Positions 9,485 to 18,556 of a stretch of 64,000 nt of DNA are shown here, in pieces. The position numbers were made by a program, and so were the translations under genes. Source of the DNA: an uncultured Opitutales bacterium (GTDB lineage Bacteria > Verrucomicrobiota > Verrucomicrobiia > Opitutales > Intestinicryptomonadaceae); NCBI GenBank assembly GCA_900547395.1, contig URGP01000012.1, forward strand, positions 1-64,000, read 5' to 3'. Within the stretch, counting starts at the first letter, position 1. The number at the start of each line of letters is the position of its first letter. The notes below the pieces were generated by a model. It was not told the origin of the DNA, searched no databases, and saw only the letters and a list, made by a program, of their open reading frames with translations.

Positions 9485-9979
9485 TTAGTCTTCAAATTTT
9501 GCGGATAGAACTTCTTGCGTCTGCCTTTCCCTGAACTCAATCAGGGTTTTGCGCCTGTCGGCGTTTGAAAGCGCGAGGATTTGCAGTGCCGCGACTGCGG
9601 CGTTTACCGCCCCCGCCTTGCCGATTGCAAAAGTCATTACGGGAACGCCTCTCGGCATTTGGACTGTTGAAAGAAGCGAATCCAAGCCGTCTAATGCCCA
9701 GCCTTTCATGGGAACTCCCAAGATGGGAAGATGCGTTTGCGAGGCCAGGACGCCCGCAAGGTGCGCGGCGCCTCCCGCGGCTGCAATGATTACCTTTACC
9801 CCGCGCCCTTCCGCAGTGCGGGCAAGCTCTTCCGCCTTTGCGGGCGTGCGGTGTGCAGAGGCTATTGCGCGGTCGTAGGCAATGCCTAAATTGTCGAGGG
9901 TTTTGGCGCAGTGCTGCATTGTTTCCCAATCGCTTTTGCTGCCCATTATAATGAGGACTTCAGGATTTTTTTCGTTTAA
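9485..9979 (-). CDS. purE: N5-carboxyaminoimidazole ribonucleotide mutase PurE
   Basis: Class I PurE converts N5-CAIR to CAIR in purine synthesis. Motifs are IIMGSKSDWETM, ASAHRTPAKAEE (the His-containing signature) and AAGGAAHLAGVLAS. At 164 residues it has the usual size. I preferred the ATG at 9979 (MLNEKNPEV) because the longer frame to 10021 begins with TTG and adds residues not typical of PurE. PurK is not adjacent. It appears to lead a short minus-strand unit with queF and the secreted unknown. Confidence 0.95.
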   Translation of the reverse strand, partial: LNEKNPEVLIIMGSKSDWETMQHCAKTLDNLGIAYDRAIASAHRTPAKAEELARTAEGRGVKVIIAAAGGAAHLAGVLASQTHLPILGVPMKGWALDGLDSLLSTVQMPRGVPVMTFAIGKAGAVNAAVAALQILALSNADRRKTLIEFRERQTQEVLSAKFED

Positions 9980-10103
9980 CATGGGGCTTATTTTTAAATC
10001 AAAGGCGATGTTTGCAAGCAAAATAATCCGCTTTTGCGGGTCAAATAAAAAGCTTTTCTTAACGGAGTTTCTTTGATAGGTTAAAACGCAAATTTTTTAT
10101 AAA

Positions 10104-11456
10104 ATGAAAATTGTAATAGTAGGCGCAGGCGAAGTCGGCAGGTATTTATCCCAGCTTTTGAGCGAGAGGGACGACGACGTAACTTTGATAGAAACTTCCG
10201 AAGAGACGGCTTTGAGCCTCGAAGAAGAGCAGGACGTGCGCGTGGTTGCGGGAAACGGAGCTTCCGCAAAAGTGTTGAAAAGCGCGGGCGCGGGCTCTTG
10301 CGACTTCTTTTTGGCGATGACATCGCACGACCAGATAAACATAGTTGCCTGCGCGATAGCAAGCAAGCTCGGCGCAAAATTCACCGCCGCCAGAATTCAC
10401 GACCAGGTTTACGCCGACAATTCCGTTTTAAACTATCAGGACTATTTCAACATCGACTACCTTTTAAATCCCGAGGCTCTTTGCGCGGTGGAATTTGCCA
10501 AGGCGATACGCAATCCCGAGCGCGTTGCGGTCGAAGATTTCGCGAGGGGGGAAATCGAAGTGCAGAGGGTTGAAGTCGCGGCGGAGTCGAAACTTCTCGG
10601 CAAGCCTTTGCGCGATATAAAATTTCCCGATGAAATGAGGGTCGGCTACGTTCAGCGCGGCGGCAAAATGTTTATCGCCACTGCCGACACCAAACTTTGC
10701 GAGGGCGACATTGTGACAGTTTTGGGCTCTTCCCGAAATCTTTTTGAGAAAAGCAGAATTTTCACGGGCGAAAAATCGCTCCCGAAAACAAGCGTCGTGA
10801 TTTACGGCGCAACCGACATCGCAATTTCTCTTGCGAGGCTTTTGTCGCATCCGCGCTTTCAAGTAAGGATTATCGAGCCCGACTTGAATTTGTGCAAGTC
10901 CATTGCTGAAAATTTTCCGAAAATAACGGTTATAAACGGCACGGCAACCTCTCTTAAACTGTTGGAAGAAGAAGACATAGGAGACGCCGACTACTTCGTC
11001 GCCTGCACGCGCGACGACGAGGAAAACATCATGACCGGGCTTCAAGCTAAAAAACTCGGCGTAAAGCACATTCACCTTACCATAAACAAGCCCGACTACG
11101 AAGCTGTTTTAAGCAATATGTCTGAAATCATGGGGCTTGACTTGGTGCTTTCTCCGCGAAGAGTGACGGCGTCCGAAATTTTCAGGTATCTTTCAAAGGA
11201 AAAGTACGCGAAAGTCGGCAAGCTTGACGATGAAAACGTCGAGCTTATCGAAGTCAGGGTTTCGGAAAACAGCAAGTGCGCGGGCAAGAGAATATTCGAG
11301 GCAAACCTGCCCCACGGCTGCATAATCGCCGCTTTGATGCACAAAAACACTTCAAAAGTTCCATCCGCAAACGATGTCATAAGCGCGGGGGACAGGCTGA
11401 TTGCAATATCTTCCAAAGAGAACGTCAAAAAATTGGTCTCTCTTCTGGTGGGCTGA
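10104..11456 (+). CDS. trkA: Trk potassium uptake system regulatory protein TrkA
   Basis: Cytoplasmic NAD(H)-binding gating subunit of the Trk K+ transporter. The 450 residues contain two tandem RCK modules: Rossmann domain 1 begins MKIVIVGAGEVGRYLSQLL and Rossmann domain 2 begins near residue 233 (SVVIYGATDIAISLARLL). Each is followed by a TrkA-C (RCK_C) domain near residues 145-215 and 370-450. The gene is 3 bp upstream of trkH, so the two subunits are co-transcribed. It opens a seven-gene plus-strand cluster. Confidence 0.96.
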   Translation: MKIVIVGAGEVGRYLSQLLSERDDDVTLIETSEETALSLEEEQDVRVVAGNGASAKVLKSAGAGSCDFFLAMTSHDQINIVACAIASKLGAKFTAARIHDQVYADNSVLNYQDYFNIDYLLNPEALCAVEFAKAIRNPERVAVEDFARGEIEVQRVEVAAESKLLGKPLRDIKFPDEMRVGYVQRGGKMFIATADTKLCEGDIVTVLGSSRNLFEKSRIFTGEKSLPKTSVVIYGATDIAISLARLLSHPRFQVRIIEPDLNLCKSIAENFPKITVINGTATSLKLLEEEDIGDADYFVACTRDDEENIMTGLQAKKLGVKHIHLTINKPDYEAVLSNMSEIMGLDLVLSPRRVTASEIFRYLSKEKYAKVGKLDDENVELIEVRVSENSKCAGKRIFEANLPHGCIIAALMHKNTSKVPSANDVISAGDRLIAISSKENVKKLVSLLVG

Positions 11457-11459
11457 AAA

Positions 11460-12938
11460 ATGAACTACTCAATAATATTCAAGCTGCTTTCAATCATATT
11501 TGCGACCATTTCAGTCGCATTCGGGGCGGCTTTGTGCGTTTCCATGTATTATTCTGAAAACGCGGTTGAGGCGGGGGCGTACGAATCTTGGATTGCGTCT
11601 GTTGCAATCGCCGTGGTTTTCAGCGCGATATTTTATTTGCCCGCAAGAAATTCGTCAAAAAAGATATTCAGAAAAGAAGCCTTGTGCGTTGTAGGGCTTG
11701 GGTGGATTTTATGCTCGATTTTGGGTTCTACGCCATATCTATTGATTTTAAATTGCGGTTTTGCGGACGCTTTTTTCGAGTCTGTGAGCGGATTTACGTC
11801 AACGGGGGCGAGCGTTTTCGGCAATGTGGAGTCTTTCCCCAAAAGCATTTTGTTTTGGAGGGCGTTAACCCAGTGGATAGGAGGCTTGGGCGTCGTCATT
11901 TTCTTCGTCGCGCTCTTGTCGTCTCTTGGCACGGGTGCAAAGGCGATTTATTTGAGCGAGTCGAACAGGGACGCCTCCATGATTGAAGGCGAAAGGCTGC
12001 AAAGCAAGGTTTTCAGGATAATAGCCTTGTATGTCGGCTTGTCGGCTCTCTGCTGTTTTGCCTACTATATTGCAAAAATGCCGATGTTCGAGGCTGTTTG
12101 TCACATGATGACGACGGTTTCGACAGGCGGATTCAGCGTTAAAAACAACAGCTTTTCGGCTTACCCGTCTGTTTCAATCAAATGGATTGCCATTGTTTTC
12201 ATGTTTATAGGCGGTATGAATTTCGCCGTCATAATAATGATTTTAAAAGGCAAGTTCAGGGAAGTCTTGCAAAACAGCGAGCTCAAAGTCTATGCCGCGA
12301 TAGTTTTGATGCTGGCTGCCGGCATATTTTTATCCACGGCGGATTTCGGGCATTTCGGCTTTGCGAAACTGTTTAAAAATATGACCGATTCAATGTTTAC
12401 GGTCGTTTCAATAATAACTTCAACGGGATTTGCCGACATCGACTACCAGACGTGGCTTCCCATCACGCACGTTTTGGTTTTCTTTATGTTTGTGACGGGA
12501 GCTTGTTCGGGTTCGACTTCGGGAGGGCTGAAAATTTTCAGGGCTCTTGCGCTTGTAAAAATCGGCTTAAACGATATTGAAAAGTCGTTTAGGCCCAACG
12601 TCGTGCGGTTGGTGCGTATGAACGGAAAGGCAATGTCCGATTCGCAGGTGCGCGACATTTTGTCGTTTGTTTCGCTATATGCCGTAATTGCGATTTTGGG
12701 AATGATAATGCTTTCGGCAATGGAGCCTAAGATGTCTTTTGGCGGATGCCTTTCCACGGTTGTTTCCGCAATATCGAACATAGGTCCCGGGCTTAACGAG
12801 ACTTCGCCGACGCAGACATTCGGTTTTTTAAGCCCTTCATCCAAATTTTTGTTGTCGATAATAATGATTATGGGCAGGCTTGAATTTTATGCGGTTTTGG
12901 CTCTTTTCATGCCTTCGCTATGGAGAAATTTCAAATGA
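11460..12938 (+). CDS. trkH: Trk potassium uptake system membrane protein TrkH
   Basis: K+ channel/transporter subunit in the inner membrane. The 492-residue protein is strongly hydrophobic and shows four pore-loop filters of the Trk/Ktr family: SGFTSTGAS near residue 110, TTVSTGGFS near 222, TSTGFAD near 320 and the C-terminal ISNIGPG near 440. GACSGSTSGGLK follows the third filter. The upstream TrkA should gate it. The stop codon overlaps the pdxJ start (ATGA at 12935). Confidence 0.96.
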   Translation: MNYSIIFKLLSIIFATISVAFGAALCVSMYYSENAVEAGAYESWIASVAIAVVFSAIFYLPARNSSKKIFRKEALCVVGLGWILCSILGSTPYLLILNCGFADAFFESVSGFTSTGASVFGNVESFPKSILFWRALTQWIGGLGVVIFFVALLSSLGTGAKAIYLSESNRDASMIEGERLQSKVFRIIALYVGLSALCCFAYYIAKMPMFEAVCHMMTTVSTGGFSVKNNSFSAYPSVSIKWIAIVFMFIGGMNFAVIIMILKGKFREVLQNSELKVYAAIVLMLAAGIFLSTADFGHFGFAKLFKNMTDSMFTVVSIITSTGFADIDYQTWLPITHVLVFFMFVTGACSGSTSGGLKIFRALALVKIGLNDIEKSFRPNVVRLVRMNGKAMSDSQVRDILSFVSLYAVIAILGMIMLSAMEPKMSFGGCLSTVVSAISNIGPGLNETSPTQTFGFLSPSSKFLLSIIMIMGRLEFYAVLALFMPSLWRNFK

Positions 12939-13687
12939 AAAACAGTGTTAAATTAGGAGTGAACATAGACCATGGCGCGACTCTGCGCCAGGCGCGCTAT
13001 CGCGATGTCGGCGCAAATTCCAAAATCGTGGTAGAACCCGACATTTTGGAGCTTGCCCGACTTGCCCAAAAGGGCGGCGCAGATTCCATCACAGCCCATT
13101 TGCGCGAGGACCGCAGGCACATGACGGACGCAGATTTGTTTAATTTGCGCGAGAATATTTCAGTGCCTCTTAACATGGAGATGGCTTGCGCGGAAGGCGT
13201 ATTGAAAGTCGCCTTGAAAGTACGCCCCGACTACGCCTGCTTGGTTCCCGAAAACCGTTTGGAGGTCACCACAGAGGGCGGTTTGGACGTCGTTTTGCAC
13301 CGCGCAAAAGTTTCTGAAACCGTTTCCGCGCTATCTGATATCGGCGTCGTCTGCTCGCTTTTCATCGACCCCGACTTCAAGCAGATAGAAACGGCAAAGG
13401 AAATAGGCTCTCCCGTAATAGAACTGCATACGGGGGCGTACGCGAACGCATGGGGAAACCCTAAAAAATTTGAAGAGGAGTTTTTGCGGATAAAAAACGC
13501 GGTGGAATTTGCAAGGTCTATTGGCTTGACCGTCAACGCAGGGCACGGCTTAAACTATGTTAATGTTTCCAAAATCGTTGCCTTGGGCGGGTTTAACGAG
13601 CTTAACATAGGCCATACGATAGTTTCACAGGCTCTTGTTTGCGGATTTGAAGAGGCGGTGCGCCGAATGAAGGAGCTTCTTAAATAA
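12935..13687 (+). CDS. pdxJ: Pyridoxine 5'-phosphate synthase PdxJ
   Basis: Condenses 1-deoxyxylulose 5-phosphate with 3-amino-2-oxopropyl phosphate to form pyridoxine 5'-phosphate. A TIM barrel of 250 residues with the family signature GVNIDHGATLRQARY at the N-terminus, ITAHLREDRRHM near residue 50 and AGHGLNYVNV near 205. I start at the ATG at 12935, whose TGA overlap with trkH implies translational coupling; a start 15 bases upstream is also open. It shares a single base with the following acpS start. Confidence 0.96.
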   Translation: MKNSVKLGVNIDHGATLRQARYRDVGANSKIVVEPDILELARLAQKGGADSITAHLREDRRHMTDADLFNLRENISVPLNMEMACAEGVLKVALKVRPDYACLVPENRLEVTTEGGLDVVLHRAKVSETVSALSDIGVVCSLFIDPDFKQIETAKEIGSPVIELHTGAYANAWGNPKKFEEEFLRIKNAVEFARSIGLTVNAGHGLNYVNVSKIVALGGFNELNIGHTIVSQALVCGFEEAVRRMKELLK

Positions 13688-14067
13688 TGTCGGCGGTAGG
13701 GGTTGGCATAGACTTGGTTGACGTTGCGAGAATTGCCTCGATGCGCCTTCGTTACGGCGACGAATTTTTGAAGCGCAATTTTTGCGATTTTGAAATTGAG
13801 TACTGCGGGAAATTCAAGTCTCCCGACATCCACTATGCGGCGAGGTTTGCCGCGAAAGAGGCTATTGTAAAGGCTCTCGGCACGGGCTTTAGCGGCGGAA
13901 TTACGCCAAAAAGCGTTGGGGTAAAAAACGGTGAAAACGGCGCGCCTTGCGCGGTGCTTGGCGATGTTGCCGCAAAGCGTCTTAAAGAAATCGGGGCTTC
14001 TAAAATTTTAATAAGCATAACGCACTTGAAAGATTACGCGGAGGCAATCGCCATTGCCGAGGAATAG
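13687..14067 (+). CDS. acpS: Holo-[acyl-carrier-protein] synthase AcpS
   Basis: Transfers the 4'-phosphopantetheine arm of CoA to apo-ACP. The 126-residue protein has the two AcpS signatures: VGIDLVDVARI near residue 6, with the Mg2+-binding Asp, and ARFAAKEAIVKALGTGF near residue 55. The start ATG overlaps the pdxJ stop by one base. The pdxJ-acpS pairing is common in bacteria. Confidence 0.96.
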   Translation: MSAVGVGIDLVDVARIASMRLRYGDEFLKRNFCDFEIEYCGKFKSPDIHYAARFAAKEAIVKALGTGFSGGITPKSVGVKNGENGAPCAVLGDVAAKRLKEIGASKILISITHLKDYAEAIAIAEE

Positions 14068-14071
14068 CTTT

Positions 14072-15559
14072 ATGGAAAATTTTTGCGACAGCATTTTAAC
14101 CTGCAAAGAAAGCGCGGAATTCGAGGCGGATTTCTTTAAGGGCGATGCCCAAAAGGAGCTTTTTGCAATGCGCCAAGCCTCAAAAAAAATTGCAGAAATT
14201 ATTTTAGGGGAATTTGGCAGGATTTTGGAAGCTTCTCCGAAAATCCTTGTGCTGTCGGGTTCGGGGCATAACGGCGGCGACGCTATTGGCGCGGCGCTGG
14301 AAATTTTAAACAGGCTGCCGTCTTCAAAAATCGACGTGTTTTTTACGGATAAAAACAGGTTAAAGCCCAATACGCAAAAAATTTGCGGCGAATTGTTTTC
14401 TTTCAAAAATTCGGTTTTTGAAGTTTCTGAAATTTCGGGGGAATACGATTTGGTTTTGGAAGGGCTTGCGGGCATGAGTTTAAAACCTCCGCTTCGCAAG
14501 GGGTTGGAAAGGGCGATTGTGTCCGCAAACGCGCTTTCCGCAAAGTTGAAAGTCAGCGTTGATTTGCCTGCGGGAATGTCGGACGAGCCTTGCGGCGCGG
14601 TTTTTAAAAGCGATTTGTGCGTAATGGCGGGAATTGCGAAAGCGCCTCTTTTCAATCCTGAAAACAGGGGTATTGCCGGCAGGCTTCGATATGCCGACTT
14701 GGGATTTTTACCTAATCTTAAAACAAAAAAATCGATTGTAAGCGAAAGGGTTTTAAAGCCGCTTTTAAAACTTCGCAATGTCTGTTCCGACAAGCGAAGC
14801 TACGGGCATTTGTTTGTTTTTGCTGGGTCGAGAAACTATGCGGGTGCGGCTTTAATGAATGTTAAGGCGGCAATAAGAAGCGGGGTGGGGCTTGTCAGCG
14901 CGTTTGTTCCCGAAAACCTTGCGCCGTCGTTTGCCGCCGCCGAGCCTGCCGCGATTTGGATTCCGTGTCCGACAACCGAAGACGGCTCTTTGTCTCTTGA
15001 AACGTTTTCTCTTTTCAGGGAGCGGGAGGGAAAGGAAACTGCCGTTTTGGCGGGTTCGGGGCTTTCAGGCAATCCCGAAACATTGGCGTTGGTTTCGGAA
15101 GTTTTGAAGCATACGGAGGCGAAAGTTGTTCTCGATGCCGATGCAATTTCAAAATCGGTAATCGCAAGCGCGAAGGAAAACAGAACGTTGATTACTCCCC
15201 ACCACGGAGAGTTTTTGAGAGTTGCAAGATCTGTTGATGACGGCGGCTTGTCGGATTTTTCGCAGTCAAGCAAAATTGCGGTTCTTTTGAAGTCGGAATT
15301 GTCGAGAATTGCGGACGGGGCAAATTTTGCGTTTAACATTTCGGGTTCTCCAATACTTTCCCGCGCGGGAAGCGGAGACATTTTGGCGGGCATTGCAGGC
15401 GGATTGTTGGCGAGAACGGATTTGGATTTTACCCCGTTTGAGGCAGGGTGCGCGGCGGCTTTCATCGCGGGAAAAATTGCCGAAAAAGCCTGTTTAAAAT
15501 ACGGAGAAAACGCATATTCTTCGAGCTGCGCGTTCGATTTTTTCAGGGAGATTTTTTAG
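14072..15559 (+). CDS. nnr: Bifunctional NAD(P)H-hydrate epimerase / ADP-dependent dehydratase
   Basis: Repairs damaged NAD(P)HX. The N-terminal YjeF_N epimerase domain (about residues 1-210) contains VLSGSGHNGGDAIGAAL near residue 67. The C-terminal ribokinase-like dehydratase domain (about 230-495) contains HLFVFAGSRNYAGAAL near 250, GSGLSG near 328 and the catalytic SRAGSGDILAGIAGGLLA near 430. The protein is about 495 residues, normal for the fused form. The ATG at 14072 is chosen over an upstream TTG. It lies 4 bp after acpS and 3 bp before dprA. Confidence 0.95.
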   Translation: MENFCDSILTCKESAEFEADFFKGDAQKELFAMRQASKKIAEIILGEFGRILEASPKILVLSGSGHNGGDAIGAALEILNRLPSSKIDVFFTDKNRLKPNTQKICGELFSFKNSVFEVSEISGEYDLVLEGLAGMSLKPPLRKGLERAIVSANALSAKLKVSVDLPAGMSDEPCGAVFKSDLCVMAGIAKAPLFNPENRGIAGRLRYADLGFLPNLKTKKSIVSERVLKPLLKLRNVCSDKRSYGHLFVFAGSRNYAGAALMNVKAAIRSGVGLVSAFVPENLAPSFAAAEPAAIWIPCPTTEDGSLSLETFSLFREREGKETAVLAGSGLSGNPETLALVSEVLKHTEAKVVLDADAISKSVIASAKENRTLITPHHGEFLRVARSVDDGGLSDFSQSSKIAVLLKSELSRIADGANFAFNISGSPILSRAGSGDILAGIAGGLLARTDLDFTPFEAGCAAAFIAGKIAEKACLKYGENAYSSSCAFDFFREIF

Positions 15560-15562
15560 TTT

Positions 15563-16669
15563 ATGACAGATTTGGCAGAAAGTTATTTGAGGCTGTCGTT
15601 AATTCCGAATGTCGGGGCAACCACCATCAAAAAGCTTATTTCAAAATTCGGCTCTCCGATAGACGCCTTGAAGGCTTCAAGGTCAGATGTAATGCAGCTT
15701 GAAAGGGTTGGGGCTAAAATCGCCGACGCTTTCATCGAGGGAAGGGACAAGGTTGACATAGATTTGGCAAAGCGCAAGTTGAAGGCTTTCAATGCCGATT
15801 ATGTTTGCATTGACGACGGGCGGTATCCGCAGCTCTTGCGCACGATTTACGATGCCCCCGTAGGGCTTTATGTTGCGGGAAACGCAGATTTGAACGCTCC
15901 TTCCATTGCAATCGTCGGGTGCAGAAATTGCAGCATATACGGCTCTTTGGTTGCGAGGAAATTCGGGGCGGGGCTTGGCTCTTTGGGTTTGACGGTAGTA
16001 AGCGGTCTTGCTCGCGGAATAGACAGCTTTGCGCATCAGGGCGCGCTTGACGTAAAGGCGAAAACCGTCGCCGTTTTGGGGTGTGGCATTGACATTGTTT
16101 ATCCGCCTGAAAATGTGGATTTGTACCGAAGGATAATCGAAACAGGCGCGGTAATTTCGGAATATCCGTTCGGCACCCGCGCCGACCGCCAGACTTTCCC
16201 CATGCGAAACCGCATAATTGCGGGTATGACTTCCGCAACTTTGCTTGTCGAAAGCGATATAAGGGGCGGCGGAATGATTACGGCGCGCCTTGCGTGCGAT
16301 AACGGAAGGGACGTCTTCGCAATTCCGGGGCGCATAGATTCGCCAACAAGCGCGGGGTGCCACCTCATGATAAGCGAGGGCGCGCGCCTTGCAACCTGCG
16401 TTGAAGACATAGCAAGCGAGTTAGGCTATGCGGGGCAGTTTGAGCTTGGTCTTAAAAATTCCGAAAACGCGAAAAAGTTTAATTTCGAGGAAGGCTCGGC
16501 GGAGGCTTCCGTTTATTCTGTTTTGTCTAAGGGCGACGCTTTGGCGGCAGACGAGATTTCGGTTCTTGCAAAGCTTTCCATGCCCGAAGTCTTGTCTGTA
16601 ATGCTTTCTTTGGAGCTTTCAAAAGCCGTGAAAAAGCGCGCGGACGGCAGGTGGGAGAAAAATATTTAA
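15563..16669 (+). CDS. dprA: DNA-processing protein DprA
   Basis: Binds incoming single-stranded DNA and loads RecA during natural transformation. The 368 residues contain an N-terminal helix-hairpin-helix-like segment (residues 1-60), a Rossmann-like DNA_processg_A domain with VSGLARGIDSFAHQGAL near residue 148 and a C-terminal winged-helix DprA_WH segment (about 305-365). It is the only competence-related gene visible here. It sits 3 bp after nnr and immediately before the sulfatase-superfamily gene. Confidence 0.95.
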   Translation: MTDLAESYLRLSLIPNVGATTIKKLISKFGSPIDALKASRSDVMQLERVGAKIADAFIEGRDKVDIDLAKRKLKAFNADYVCIDDGRYPQLLRTIYDAPVGLYVAGNADLNAPSIAIVGCRNCSIYGSLVARKFGAGLGSLGLTVVSGLARGIDSFAHQGALDVKAKTVAVLGCGIDIVYPPENVDLYRRIIETGAVISEYPFGTRADRQTFPMRNRIIAGMTSATLLVESDIRGGGMITARLACDNGRDVFAIPGRIDSPTSAGCHLMISEGARLATCVEDIASELGYAGQFELGLKNSENAKKFNFEEGSAEASVYSVLSKGDALAADEISVLAKLSMPEVLSVMLSLELSKAVKKRADGRWEKNI

Positions 16670-16674
16670 TAGAC

Positions 16675-18519
16675 ATGAAAAATTTGAAAAGAGACGCAAT
16701 GCTGTTTGCAATAATAGCCTTGGTTTTTTGCCTTGGCAGGCTTTCGATTTATTTTATTTTTTCCGAATTTGAGGAAAGCAGGATTACGCTTGCGTGGATA
16801 AAACGCTCGCTTCAGTTCGATTTTATGTCGGCGGCGTATTTCATTTTGCCGACAGCCGTAATTACAATAGCAGGCATGTTTTCAGGCAGGGAATTTTTAA
16901 GGCTTAAAAAAACATATGCGGTTTTTGCCATAATGGTTGCCGCTTCGCTCGCAGTCTTAAACGCCTGCTATTTTTTCGAGTACAAGAGCCAGTTCAATTT
17001 TTGGATTTTCGGAATTTTCTTTGACGACGCAGGGGCAATTTTTAACACGATAAAAGAACAGTATCCCGAATCTTTAATGATTTTGGGCTTTGGAGCCTTC
17101 TTTGCTGCACTGGTATTTTTTGTAAATGCGATTTTCGGCAAAAAGTCGGAAAAATCTGAAAGGCTTCCGCTTAAAAAATCCGTGTTGTTTTGCGCGGTTT
17201 ATGCGTTTTTACTGTTTGTGCTTTTGCGCGGCGTGAGAATTTCAGGCAGACCCTTGCAGGTTCGCGATATTGCCGTAACTGCCGACGAGCACATGAATAA
17301 CTTAATACCGACTTCCGCATATTGCCTTAAAGAGGAAGTTTTCAGATTTTTGACGGCAAAGCTTTCTGGCGGGCTTAAAAACTTCAACGCAAGGGAAAAG
17401 GATTTGCCGCATTTTCTAAACAGCGTTTTCGGGGGAGAATTCAAGACGATTGACGAGCCTTTAAAGAGGGTTTCAAAGGGCGCATTGATTGAAAGACCTT
17501 CGCGCATTTTCGTCATAATATGCGAAAGCCACTCCGCATGGCCCCTGATTGAAGATTTGCCGGATTACAACATCATTCCGAACACAAAAAAACTGCTTGA
17601 AAATTCCGTGTTTTCAAGACGCTCATTTCCTTCCGGAAACGGCACAATGGCGACTGTTTCGTCGATAATAAGCGGCATCCCTTATTGCGGAATTTCAGTT
17701 GAGGGCGTTTTGAAGAAAACGGACGATTTTGCGTTTGCGAAGTTTATGAAGCGTCTCGGCTATTCTTCAACTTTCTATTACGGAGGGCAGAGCACTTGGC
17801 TCAGGCTTGGAGAATTTGCCTCATTTATGGGCTTTGACAGGGTTGTGGGCGGCGAGAAAATGGGCGATGTTTTCGGCACGGTCGAATGGGGCGTGCGCGA
17901 CAGGAATTTGTTTGAGTTTATTGAAAAATCCGAAATCCCCGAAAATTCGTTCAATATGGTTTTGACGGTTTCAAACCATCAGCCTTACGACGTCGATTTA
18001 AAGGCGGAAAATTGTCCTGCGGTTTTGAAGAGCGAAGACGACAACAAAATTTGGCATGCCTGGTACACTGACAAATATCTGGGAATTTTCATTGAAAAAA
18101 TGCTTAAAAAGTATCCCGATTCGATATTCGTGATTACGGGAGACCATCCCTCGCGCTACAAGCCCGAAAAAATCAGAAAAATTGACGAATTTGACCATGT
18201 CGTTCCGATTATATTTGCGGGGCGCGGCGTTCAGGACATCGCTTTTGAAAAAGATTTCGCAAAGCATTTGGACATCTTTCCCACTCTTGTGGAAATGATT
18301 GCCCCGAAAGGTTTTGAATACAAAACTTGGGGCGAGTCGATGTTTGAGAAATCCCGCAAAGTTCCGCCGTTATACGTCAAGGCCATTGTTTCGGACGGCA
18401 AAATAATCGGGCTTTCATCTTCCGACTGCCCTGAAAAAATGCGCGAACTTGCCCGCAAGTACCACGCGCTTGCCTATTACCGCTCAAAAAACAGCGAAGA
18501 GCTTCCCAAAGAGAAATAA
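16675..18519 (+). CDS. LtaS-like membrane sulfatase / phosphoglycerol transferase family protein
   Basis: A 614-residue membrane-anchored enzyme of the alkaline phosphatase superfamily. About five N-terminal transmembrane helices (residues 1-200) precede an extracytoplasmic sulfatase-type domain. IFVIICESHSAWP near residue 280 holds the metal-binding Glu; SFPSGNGTMATVSS near 320 holds the likely Thr nucleophile; ITGDHPSRY near 485 supplies the late metal ligands. This layout matches LtaS and OpgB-type phosphoglycerol or phosphoethanolamine transferases, so transfer of a phospholipid headgroup to an envelope glycan is the best guess. The ATG at 16675 is chosen over a GTG inside dprA. It ends at a bidirectional terminator. 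Confidence 0.85.
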   Translation: MKNLKRDAMLFAIIALVFCLGRLSIYFIFSEFEESRITLAWIKRSLQFDFMSAAYFILPTAVITIAGMFSGREFLRLKKTYAVFAIMVAASLAVLNACYFFEYKSQFNFWIFGIFFDDAGAIFNTIKEQYPESLMILGFGAFFAALVFFVNAIFGKKSEKSERLPLKKSVLFCAVYAFLLFVLLRGVRISGRPLQVRDIAVTADEHMNNLIPTSAYCLKEEVFRFLTAKLSGGLKNFNAREKDLPHFLNSVFGGEFKTIDEPLKRVSKGALIERPSRIFVIICESHSAWPLIEDLPDYNIIPNTKKLLENSVFSRRSFPSGNGTMATVSSIISGIPYCGISVEGVLKKTDDFAFAKFMKRLGYSSTFYYGGQSTWLRLGEFASFMGFDRVVGGEKMGDVFGTVEWGVRDRNLFEFIEKSEIPENSFNMVLTVSNHQPYDVDLKAENCPAVLKSEDDNKIWHAWYTDKYLGIFIEKMLKKYPDSIFVITGDHPSRYKPEKIRKIDEFDHVVPIIFAGRGVQDIAFEKDFAKHLDIFPTLVEMIAPKGFEYKTWGESMFEKSRKVPPLYVKAIVSDGKIIGLSSSDCPEKMRELARKYHALAYYRSKNSEELPKEK

Positions 18520-18523
18520 AAAA

Positions 18524-18556
18524 ACGCCGAAGTTTTTAATCTTCGGCATTGTTTTT
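18524..18556. terminator. Bidirectional terminator
   Basis: Stem GCCGAAG (18526-18532) / CTTCGGC (18541-18547) with an 8-base loop has T runs on both strands. It lies between the convergent sulfatase-superfamily gene and the aldolase-like gene. Confidence 0.85.
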